The notes below the pieces were generated by a model. It had not been told where the DNA came from, did not search any database, and saw only the letters and a list, made by a program, of their open reading frames with translations. 32,561 bases of DNA, taken from an uncultured Porphyromonadaceae bacterium (GTDB lineage: Bacteria; Bacteroidota; Bacteroidia; Bacteroidales; Muribaculaceae). Where the stretch lies: contig CABRGT010000014.1 of NCBI GenBank assembly GCA_902470475.1, positions 1 to 32,561 of the forward strand. Direction: 5' to 3'. Shown piece by piece: positions 7,079 to 14,506 of this stretch; the stretch's first letter is position 1; every line of letters starts with the position of its first letter. Both the position numbers and the translations under genes were made by a program.

Positions 7079-9103
7079 TTAGATATATTTCGTGACATTG
7101 AACCGGAATCCTACATATACCATGGCACCGTGGAGCGGCCCGTAGACCATCGTTGCATCGAAGTCGGGCCCCCAGGGATCAGATGCTCCGATTATGGGGT
7201 GCTTCTGACGGAATCCGGTGAGATTTTCTCCGCCGATGTACACGGCCCAGTGTCGGAAGTTGCGTGTCACCTGGGCGCTGAGCTGCGTGTACGCCTTGTA
7301 TCGCGAGGGCCACAGGGCGCGGCCGTCGGTTCCAGTAGCCGGAGTAGGGAAGCGTCCTCCGCCGTTTACAGCGAATGTGACGTCGGCCTGCCACAGGCCC
7401 ATCATGGGAGTATATCCTATGGTCAGCAGGGCCTTGTGCTTTGAAGTCAGCGGTTTCTGCACCAGGCCGTTGCCGTAGTCGGCCTTGACGTCGGTCAGAC
7501 GCCATGCGGCGGAGATGTTGAGGTCGCCGCGTGGAGCAAGAGTTGCCTCTACCTGCAGTGTATGCGAGAACGACCGCTTGTCGGAGGTGAATATGAATGC
7601 TGCATGCGGATCCGAATCAAGGTCGGCCATGAGCTGCCGGCTGAAGTCTGTGTAGTAGTATTCGGCCGAAAGTGTGAGGGGGCGCCCCAGCGGACGGAAT
7701 GTGAATGAGGTGCCGAATCCGGTGTTCCATGCACTTTCCATGCGCATGCCGGTCTCGATGACAAAGCGCCGCGACGAGGCCAGCAGATAGCCGTATTCGG
7801 CCAGCGGGTGGGGCGCGCGGTGGCCGCGGCCGGCAGAGGCATGCACCGAGCAGGCGTCGGTGATGTTCCAGCGGACGTGCATGCGCGGCGTGATGAGATT
7901 GCCGTACGGATGATGGCGGTCGTAGCGTAGACCAGCCATGGCCGTGAGGCGGTCGCCGAGGCTGTATGTGTACTGTGCGTAGGCTCCGGTGGCGGTCTCT
8001 ACGGATGTTGTGCGGCTCTGAAAATCCATTTCCGACGGATTGAGAGCTGTATTGTACACGAAATCGTCGATCATGAAGCTGGCGCCGACCGACAATGCGT
8101 GACCCCGGCGCCATTTGCGTTCGAACATTGCCGACACGTAGCCCTCGCCATGGGCTATGTCGCAGCGGCGAAGTCCGTAAGTGGCATCCTGGTCGTGATA
8201 GCTGCCCGATATGATCACCGCCACGTTGATGTCGTTTTTGTGGTCGAAGATATAGGCGTTTTTAGTAAAGAATTCGGCGCGGCGCGTGTCGATGTCGATC
8301 AGGTATGGACGAGTCGGCGCGTGTGAGCCGTGATGTGTTGTCTGGCCGCCGCGACGCCATTCGCCCAGAAGCTTGAAAGCTCCCTGGAACACATGATTGA
8401 CGCCCATGCGTGCCCAACGGTTCATGAAGCTGATCTGGCGCGTGCGTGGTATGTCGGCAAAGCCGTCGTCATTGCCGTCGTGGGCAGTGAAGGCGTTCTC
8501 GGCGTGAACGAGCACGCCTCCCGACCAGTGTGGTCCCAGCCGTAGGTTGCCGTCGAAGTTCAGCTCGAGTTTGTTCATGCTGTCGTAGTACATGTTGACC
8601 GACAGCGACGGATCGGCCTGCGGTTTTTTCAGCTCGACGTTGATCTGTCCGGTGATGCTTTCGAATCCGTTCTTGACCGACGAGGCGCCTTTGGACACCT
8701 GGATCGACTGCATCCACGGACCGGGGGTATAGCTCAAGCCGAAAGGTGCGGCGGCACCGCGCATGGACGGGATGTTTTCAGTCATCATCTGCACGTATGC
8801 GCCCGAAAGGCCGAGCAGACGGATCTGGCGGTCGCCGGTGGCGGCGTCGCTGTAGTTGACATCAACCGACGGATTGGTGGTAAAGCTTTCGCCGAGGTTG
8901 CAGCATGCCGCGCGGCGCAGTTCGCCTTCGGTGATCAAAGTAGTGTTGGTCGCGCCGGAGAGCTTGCGGACTGTAGTTCCCGAAGTCACGACGACCTCGT
9001 CGAGCAGTTCGGGCTTGCCGACGGAATCAGTCCCGGCGTTCTGTGCCACAGAAGTCAGAGACGCAGTAAGTGTTATGAGTGCAAACGCTGATCGATATGT
9101 CAT
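7079..9103 (-). CDS. TonB-dependent outer-membrane receptor, probably metal or metallophore uptake
   Basis: 674 residues. A signal peptide ends at Val-Ala-Gln (about residue 21). The plug domain (about 33-150) contains Leu-Asp-Glu-Val-Val-Val-Thr-Ser-Gly and the usual Ile-Gln-Val-Ser-Lys-Gly-Ala-Ser-Ser-Val followed by Ile-Thr-Gly-Gln-Ile-Asn-Val. The barrel runs to the C-terminal Phe-Arg-Phe-Asn-Val-Thr-Lys-Tyr-Ile. It lacks the N-terminal carboxypeptidase-like domain of SusC-type receptors. A His-rich loop (Thr-Thr-His-His-Gly-Ser-His) near residue 255 could bind metal. Downstream HMA and Cys/His lipoprotein genes suggest that the substrate is a soft metal, but this is inference. The -7 box at 9111-9118 leaves almost no 5' leader before the ATG; no alternative in-frame Met occurs before the plug. 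Confidence 0.88.
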   Translation of the reverse strand: MTYRSAFALITLTASLTSVAQNAGTDSVGKPELLDEVVVTSGTTVRKLSGATNTTLITEGELRRAACCNLGESFTTNPSVDVNYSDAATGDRQIRLLGLSGAYVQMMTENIPSMRGAAAPFGLSYTPGPWMQSIQVSKGASSVKNGFESITGQINVELKKPQADPSLSVNMYYDSMNKLELNFDGNLRLGPHWSGGVLVHAENAFTAHDGNDDGFADIPRTRQISFMNRWARMGVNHVFQGAFKLLGEWRRGGQTTHHGSHAPTRPYLIDIDTRRAEFFTKNAYIFDHKNDINVAVIISGSYHDQDATYGLRRCDIAHGEGYVSAMFERKWRRGHALSVGASFMIDDFVYNTALNPSEMDFQSRTTSVETATGAYAQYTYSLGDRLTAMAGLRYDRHHPYGNLITPRMHVRWNITDACSVHASAGRGHRAPHPLAEYGYLLASSRRFVIETGMRMESAWNTGFGTSFTFRPLGRPLTLSAEYYYTDFSRQLMADLDSDPHAAFIFTSDKRSFSHTLQVEATLAPRGDLNISAAWRLTDVKADYGNGLVQKPLTSKHKALLTIGYTPMMGLWQADVTFAVNGGGRFPTPATGTDGRALWPSRYKAYTQLSAQVTRNFRHWAVYIGGENLTGFRQKHPIIGASDPWGPDFDATMVYGPLHGAMVYVGFRFNVTKYI

Positions 9104-9110
9104 TTTTGCG

Positions 9111-9118
9111 CAAAGTTA
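9111..9118 (-). promoter_or_regulatory. Promoter -7 box of the TonB-receptor operon
   Basis: TAACTTTG on the minus strand (9118-9111), inside tttttgtgTAACTTTGCgc. The ATG (9103) lies 7 bases after the box, so with the usual start 4-7 bases downstream the mRNA would have a leader of 0-4 bases. A 10-bp palindrome tttgcgcaaa (9105-9114) overlaps the box and the presumed start point and could be an operator. No clear -33 TTG at the right spacing. Confidence 0.6.
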
Positions 9119-9293
9119 CACAAAAAATCCACAAAATATGACTTTATATCTCCGAAAATGTAACCGAAAAAGAAACTTTTACAGGCTTCGCCAAGATTTT
9201 TAAGACTTCCGTCAGAGCCTGAAATCAGTCGTGCCCTGCCGATGATCCGGAGAACTGTCGGAAATATGCATGAAATTATCGCGTTTTTTTGTG

Positions 9294-9301
9294 TAACTTT
9301 G
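9294..9301 (+). promoter_or_regulatory. Promoter -7 box of the PorE-like/GSCFA/MurF-Alr operon
   Basis: TAACTTTG at 9294-9301 within ttttttgtgTAACTTTGCat, nearly identical to the divergent box at 9111-9118. It leaves a leader of about 30 bases before the ATG at 9337, with a purine-rich gaggaagaaa stretch at 9312-9321. No clear -33 element. Confidence 0.6.
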
Positions 9302-9336
9302 CATACTAATTGAGGAAGAAACACGTTTTTCGATAT

Positions 9337-11319
9337 ATGAGAATTACAGTGAAAACGACCCGGACGGTGATAGCGGCAGCGCTTGTGACGCTGGCTGCAT
9401 CGACGGCCGGCTGCGGCGGCGCAAAGCTGTCGGTGGCTGATGAGCAGATGGCCCGCGGCGAATACTACGACGCGGCCCGCACCTACCGTAAGATATACAA
9501 CAAACTGACAAAGAAAGAGGAGCGTGCGCAGCGTGGAATGGTCGCGTTCAAGATGGCCCGGTGCCATGAGCGTCTGCGGCAGTTCCAGCGCGCAGCGGCG
9601 GCTTATCAGAATGCCATACGGTACGAGTACGGCGACACCTCGGCTTATCTGAGTCTGGCCGAGAACCTGCATGCCGCCGGACAATATGCCCAGGCCGTGA
9701 AAGCATATGAGGATTATCTTGCCATGCGCCCCGACGACGCGCAGGCGCAGACCGAGCTGGCCGGTGCGCGCATGGGGATGGCCCGGAGCGGCGCCACGCG
9801 CTACGTGGTGCGCAAGAGCGAGCTGTTCAATTCTCCCCGCAGCGATTTCTCGCCGATGTTCGTTCCGGGCGAGTACGACCGTCTATACTTCACCACTACA
9901 CGCGAGAAGGTGACGGGCCCGCGCAGCGAGATCACCGGCATGAAGAAGGGTGACATATGGGTCGCCACGAAAAACGAACAGGGCGTATGGCAGCGTCCGG
10001 AGCCTGTCGAGGGCGAGCTGAACACCGAGGCCGAGGAAGGTATCATTTCTTTTTCGCCGGACGGTACGCTGATGTACCTGACGCGTGCACGGCGTGAGCC
10101 GAACGCCAACACCACCGTCGAGATATTCACTTCGCAACGCAGCGATGCCAAGTGGGGCGCGCCGCAGAAGTTCGAGATTACCGCCGACACGATCTCGGCC
10201 GTAGGACATCCGGCCGTATCGCCGTCGGGTGAGTGGCTATACTTCTCGAGCGAGATGCCCGGCGGTTCAGGCGGCCGCGATCTGTGGCGCATCAACATAA
10301 ACCAGCGCCTGGGCTCCCTTGAAAATCTCGGCGAGTGGATCAATACTCCCGGTGACGAACTATTTCCCTATGTACGCACCGATTCCGTGATATACTTCGC
10401 CTCCGACGGACATCCCGGCTACGGCGGTCTTGACATATTCCGCGCCGAGCAGAAACCCTCGGGCGGCTGGGAGGTTGTGAACATGGGCACGCCCGTCAAT
10501 TCGGCGGCCGACGACTTCGGCATCACCTTCGGCGAGGGAGAGAGCGGTTTCTTCTCGTCGAACCGCAACGACGGACGCGGCTACGACAATATCTACTCCT
10601 TCGAGCTTCCCGACCTGAAAATCATCATTTCGGGCTGGGTTCTTGACAAGGACGAGGAACCCGTCCCGAACGCTGTGATCCGTATCATAGGCGACGACGG
10701 CTCCAATCAGAAGGCAGTGGCACGCGCCGACGGATCATTTTCGTTCCCGCTAAGCCGCGGAGTGCGCTATGTGATGCTTGCAGGCGCCAAGGGCTATCTT
10801 AATTCCCGGCAGGAATTCACCAGCGACACAGCCGAGGAGGATGCCGAGTACGGCGTCGACTTCATACTGGCCTCGATCAACAAACCGGTTGTGATCGACA
10901 ATATTTTCTACGACTACGACCGTGCCACGTTGCGTCCGGAGTCGAAGGAAGCCCTCGACGAGATGGTGCAGGTGCTTCGCGATAATCCGAACGTGACCAT
11001 CGAGATGGCCTCCCATACCGACCGCCACGGCTCCGACGCCTATAATATCGACCTGTCGGGTCGTCGTGCCAAGTCGGTGATCGACTACCTGATTGCCAAC
11101 GGCATATCGGCCGACCGGCTGCAGTCGCAGGGTTACGGCGAATCGCGCCCCAAGACGATCACAAAGAAATTAGCCCGCGAGCATCCGCAGTTCAAGGAAG
11201 GCGATGTGCTTACCGAGGAATACATTCTGAACCTGTCGCCCGAGGATCAGGATGTGGCCGACCAGATCAACCGCCGTACCGAATTCCAGGTACTGTCGAT
11301 CGATTATCAGATGTACTGA
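9337..11319 (+). CDS. PorE-like OmpA-family lipoprotein (TPR, PD40 propeller, regulatory-like domain, OmpA)
   Basis: 660 residues from the ATG at 9337. This start gives a short lipoprotein signal ending Ser-Thr-Ala-Gly-Cys (Cys26); a TTG at 9310 would add nine residues and is less likely. Domain order: TPR-like helices (about 30-150), PD40/WD40-like beta-propeller (about 170-420, with repeated Phe-Ser-Pro-Asp-Gly and Leu-Tyr-Phe-Ser-Ser-like strands), a carboxypeptidase-regulatory-like beta domain (about 427-495), and an OmpA peptidoglycan-binding domain (about 515-655) with His-Thr-Asp-Arg-His-Gly and Gly-Tyr-Gly-Glu-Ser-Arg-Pro. This is the order reported for PorE of the Porphyromonas type IX secretion system. 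Homologues also occur without that system, so the role could be general envelope anchoring. It overlaps the GSCFA start by one base. Confidence 0.85.
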   Translation: MRITVKTTRTVIAAALVTLAASTAGCGGAKLSVADEQMARGEYYDAARTYRKIYNKLTKKEERAQRGMVAFKMARCHERLRQFQRAAAAYQNAIRYEYGDTSAYLSLAENLHAAGQYAQAVKAYEDYLAMRPDDAQAQTELAGARMGMARSGATRYVVRKSELFNSPRSDFSPMFVPGEYDRLYFTTTREKVTGPRSEITGMKKGDIWVATKNEQGVWQRPEPVEGELNTEAEEGIISFSPDGTLMYLTRARREPNANTTVEIFTSQRSDAKWGAPQKFEITADTISAVGHPAVSPSGEWLYFSSEMPGGSGGRDLWRININQRLGSLENLGEWINTPGDELFPYVRTDSVIYFASDGHPGYGGLDIFRAEQKPSGGWEVVNMGTPVNSAADDFGITFGEGESGFFSSNRNDGRGYDNIYSFELPDLKIIISGWVLDKDEEPVPNAVIRIIGDDGSNQKAVARADGSFSFPLSRGVRYVMLAGAKGYLNSRQEFTSDTAEEDAEYGVDFILASINKPVVIDNIFYDYDRATLRPESKEALDEMVQVLRDNPNVTIEMASHTDRHGSDAYNIDLSGRRAKSVIDYLIANGISADRLQSQGYGESRPKTITKKLAREHPQFKEGDVLTEEYILNLSPEDQDVADQINRRTEFQVLSIDYQMY

Positions 11320-12158
11320 TGAAATTCAGGACGGAAATAGAGCCGCTGCACGGGTCGTTCGGACTCGGTTTCGACGACCGCATCGTCATGCTCGGGTCGT
11401 GTTTCAGCGACTCGGTCGGAGAGCGGCTTGCCACCGACGGCTTCGAGGTGATGCACAATCCGCTCGGACCGCTTTTCAACCCGTTGTCGGTTGCCAGGAC
11501 ATATGCGCGGCAGACAGGTTATGCCGTACCCGATTTCCTGCACCATTCAGGGATGTGGCACTGCATGGACTATGCCTCGCGCTACTACGATACGGATCCG
11601 GCCGCTCTGGCCGACAGAGTCAATGCCGATTACGGGCTGCTTTCCGAGGCGATCGAAAATGCCACGGCAGCGATCATCACCTTCGGGTCGGCGCGCGCAT
11701 ACCGACTCGCCGGCGGGGGGCCTGTAGTGGGCAACTGCCACAGGCTTCCGGCGGCTATGTTCGATGAGATAGACCTTGATGTGGATACCATCGTCGACGC
11801 ATGGACTTCCGCAGGCCTGCGCAGACTGCCGCCGAAGGTCATCTTCACACTTTCGCCGATACGATACACGGCCTATGGCCTGGCAGCCAATTCGCTGTCG
11901 AAGGCAGTGCTGCGTGTAGCCATTGACAAGCTCTGCAGCAGGCTCGGAGCCGATTATTTTCCTGCGTTTGAGATTCTGAATGACGACTTGCGCGACTACC
12001 GGTACTATGCCGCCGATATGAAGCATCCGTCGGATGTGGCCGTCGAATACATATACGAAAAATTCACTGAAGCTTACTGCACGCCGCAGACCCGGCAGAA
12101 AATTGCCGAAAATCACAGGTGCGCGATGCGTAAATGTCATATTGAAAACAGAAAATGA
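11319..12158 (+). CDS. GSCFA-domain protein
   Basis: 279 residues. The N-terminal signature is Met-Leu-Gly-Ser-Cys-Phe-Ser-Asp-Ser (29-37), close to the name-giving Gly-Ser-Cys-Phe-Ala, followed by His-Asn-Pro-Leu-Gly-Pro-Leu-Phe-Asn-Pro and a central Thr-Leu-Ser-Pro-Ile-Arg-Tyr-Thr. A late Asp-...-His-Pro-Ser pair (Asp-Met-Lys-His-Pro-Ser) fits an SGNH-like esterase arrangement, so hydrolase activity on an acyl or acetyl group is possible but unproven. The family is typical of Bacteroidetes. No signal peptide, so it is probably cytoplasmic. Its ATG overlaps the upstream stop (TGATG), and it shares ATGA with MurF-Alr, so all three are translationally coupled; a link to cell-wall metabolism is inferred from that. 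Confidence 0.85.
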   Translation: MKFRTEIEPLHGSFGLGFDDRIVMLGSCFSDSVGERLATDGFEVMHNPLGPLFNPLSVARTYARQTGYAVPDFLHHSGMWHCMDYASRYYDTDPAALADRVNADYGLLSEAIENATAAIITFGSARAYRLAGGGPVVGNCHRLPAAMFDEIDLDVDTIVDAWTSAGLRRLPPKVIFTLSPIRYTAYGLAANSLSKAVLRVAIDKLCSRLGADYFPAFEILNDDLRDYRYYAADMKHPSDVAVEYIYEKFTEAYCTPQTRQKIAENHRCAMRKCHIENRK

Positions 12159-14506
12159 ATCTGACAGTAAAAGATATACAGCTTGTCACTGATGCCCGGA
12201 CCGCGGGAGCCGATGCTCCGGACGCGTGCGTCACAGATCTTATCATCGACAGCCGTTCGCCGCTGACGGCAGCTACAGGGATGTTCTGCGCTATCAGCGG
12301 TGCTTCCGACGGGCACCGCTACATCGCCGACATGTACCGCAGGGGTGTACGTATCTTCCTGGTGTCGGAACTTCCCGCCGCCTATGAGGCCGCTATGCCC
12401 GCGGCTACTTTTTTAGTCGTTGAATCGGTCGAGGCGGCCATGCTCCGCATTGCGGCCTACTGGCGCGGACAGATGCCGGGGACCACTTTTATCGGTATCA
12501 CCGGCAGTGTCGGCAAGACGGTCGTCAAGGAGCTGCTTTACCGCGCAATGGCCGCTCGCTGTAAGGCGGCGCGAAGTCCGCGCAGCTGGAATTCGCGCAT
12601 CGGGGTGCCTATGTCGGTCTGCGGCTTCGACCGTGGACTCGACCGCGCCATAGTGGAAGTCGGCATCGACCACTCGGGGTCGATGGAGGGACTGGCGTCG
12701 GCGGTACGTCCGGAGATAGGCATACTGACGCCTGTCACTGCCGAACATGACGAGGGCTTCGCCTCGCGTGCCGCGAAGATCGCGGAGAAAGTCAGGCTGT
12801 TCGACGGATGCCGTCGTCTTTATTATGCTTCGGGCGATCCGACAGTCGACGAAATTGTCGCCGGTCTTGAAGGCCGCGTCGAACTCGTGGCTGCTGCCGC
12901 TGATGAAGATTTTGACCGGAAAGTCGTTGCCGCCGTATGCCGTGACCTCGGGATCGAAGTCGCGGAAGCCGATCTGGCCGAATATCCCGTCAACCGCATA
13001 GATGTGCACGAGGGCGTCAACGACTGCGTGGTGTTCTATGACGGATTCACGGCCGATGAAGTGTCGCTGCGCAGTTCGCTTGATTTCATGAACCGCCGCG
13101 CGACTTCGACGCGTTCCAATACGGTCATACTGGCCGATCCGCTGCGTTTCAATACGGATTCAGAAAAATATTACGCCACTGTGGCGGCTGACCTGATCGC
13201 CGCCGGAGTGGACCGTGTCATCGGGATCGGCCCGGACATAGCCGCCAATGCACGGGCGTTCGGAGCGTTCCGCTTCGAGACGGCTGCATCGACCGATGCA
13301 TTCCTGTCGGATTTCGGACCTGATGATTTCAGCAGCGAGACAATTCTGCTTTTCGGAAGCGACAGCCGTGAACTCGACCGTATCAAGGCCATGCTCGAGG
13401 CTCCGCGCCACGATACCACGCTGGAGGTCAACCTTGATTCGGTAGTGCACAATTTCAATTACTATCGCTCACTGCTGAAGCCTTCCACCGGCATTGTCGG
13501 TATGGTCAAGGCCGAGGCTTACGGCATGGGTGCCGTGGAGATCGCCAAGACCCTTCAGGCGCAGGGGGCGGTGTATCTGGCCGTGGCCGTGATCGACGAA
13601 GGCGTCGAACTCCGCCGTGGCGGCATCACCATGCCTATAATGGTACTCAATCCGATTACGGGCAACTACAAGGCCCTGTTCGATTACGGCCTGGAACCGT
13701 CGGTATTCACTTTGCGCGAGCTGAAGACTCTGCGCGAAGCTGCCGCGCGCTGGAATGTAGGACGGTTCAAGGTGCATATCAAGCTCGACACTGGCATGCA
13801 CCGTGTAGGTTTCACACCCGAAGAGGTCGACGGGCTGGTTTCTGAACTTGTCGCGCTCGACGATGTAGAGGTCGCGTCGGTATTCAGCCATCTGGCCACA
13901 GCCGACTGCCTCGATCTCGACAGCTACACAGAAATGCAGCTGAGGCTTTACGATGATATGTCGGCCAGGATCACGGGTGCGCTCCCGTACAAGGTGCTCC
14001 GGCATGTGCTGAACACTGCCGGAATCATGCGGTACACCGGACATCAGTACGACATGGTGCGCCTGGGCATAGGTCTTTACGGCGTGTCGCCTCTCGACGA
14101 TGACGCGCCACTGAGACCGGTGGCAACACTTCGCTCGACTATCATATCGCTGCGGAGCTGGCCTGCCGGCACTACGGTGGGCTATGGCTGCCGCGGAGTG
14201 CTCAAGCGTGATTCCGTGGTGGCTACGGTTCCTATCGGATATGCCGACGGTGTCAACCGCCATCTGGGACGCGGCAATGCATCGTTTGTCGTAGGCGGAG
14301 TGCAGTGTCCCACGGTAGGCAACATATGCATGGACCAGTGTATGATCGACGTGACAGACGTGCCGTCACCGGCTATCGGCGACGCTGTGGAGATATTCGG
14401 CCTGCAGAAGCCCGTACAGGAACATGCAGCCACGCTTGACACCATTCCCTATGAGATCATAGCATCAGTCGCACCCCGCGTCAAGCGCATCTACTTCCGC
14501 GACTGA
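12155..14506 (+). CDS. murF/alr: Bifunctional UDP-MurNAc-tripeptide:D-Ala-D-Ala ligase / alanine racemase
   Basis: 783 residues. The N-terminal Mur-ligase half (about 1-410) has Asp-Ser-Arg-Ser-Pro (32-36), a P-loop Thr-Gly-Ser-Val-Gly-Lys-Thr (116-122), Trp-Asn-Ser-Arg-Ile-Gly-Val-Pro and Glu-His-Asp-Glu-Gly-Phe. The C-terminal half is a fold-type III alanine racemase with the PLP lysine in Met-Val-Lys-Ala-Glu-Ala-Tyr-Gly (Lys452), the catalytic Tyr in Val-Gly-Tyr-Gly (Tyr677) and Pro-Ile-Gly-Tyr-Ala-Asp-Gly. It makes D-Ala and adds D-Ala-D-Ala to the peptidoglycan precursor in the cytoplasm. The fusion is a known Bacteroidetes feature. The usual Asn of the GxNGKT loop is Val119 here. The last 16 bases overlap the convergent M16-like gene, leaving no room for a separate terminator. 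Confidence 0.93.
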   Translation: MNLTVKDIQLVTDARTAGADAPDACVTDLIIDSRSPLTAATGMFCAISGASDGHRYIADMYRRGVRIFLVSELPAAYEAAMPAATFLVVESVEAAMLRIAAYWRGQMPGTTFIGITGSVGKTVVKELLYRAMAARCKAARSPRSWNSRIGVPMSVCGFDRGLDRAIVEVGIDHSGSMEGLASAVRPEIGILTPVTAEHDEGFASRAAKIAEKVRLFDGCRRLYYASGDPTVDEIVAGLEGRVELVAAAADEDFDRKVVAAVCRDLGIEVAEADLAEYPVNRIDVHEGVNDCVVFYDGFTADEVSLRSSLDFMNRRATSTRSNTVILADPLRFNTDSEKYYATVAADLIAAGVDRVIGIGPDIAANARAFGAFRFETAASTDAFLSDFGPDDFSSETILLFGSDSRELDRIKAMLEAPRHDTTLEVNLDSVVHNFNYYRSLLKPSTGIVGMVKAEAYGMGAVEIAKTLQAQGAVYLAVAVIDEGVELRRGGITMPIMVLNPITGNYKALFDYGLEPSVFTLRELKTLREAAARWNVGRFKVHIKLDTGMHRVGFTPEEVDGLVSELVALDDVEVASVFSHLATADCLDLDSYTEMQLRLYDDMSARITGALPYKVLRHVLNTAGIMRYTGHQYDMVRLGIGLYGVSPLDDDAPLRPVATLRSTIISLRSWPAGTTVGYGCRGVLKRDSVVATVPIGYADGVNRHLGRGNASFVVGGVQCPTVGNICMDQCMIDVTDVPSPAIGDAVEIFGLQKPVQEHAATLDTIPYEIIASVAPRVKRIYFRD

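Noticed and set aside
7066..7098. Earlier ATG (7098) for the HMA protein
   Set aside because: It overlaps the receptor gene and adds eleven polar residues before a complete signal peptide.
9310..9336. TTG start for the PorE-like lipoprotein
   Set aside because: It would lie within a few bases of the predicted transcription start and lengthen the lipoprotein signal; ATG 9337 gives a typical one.
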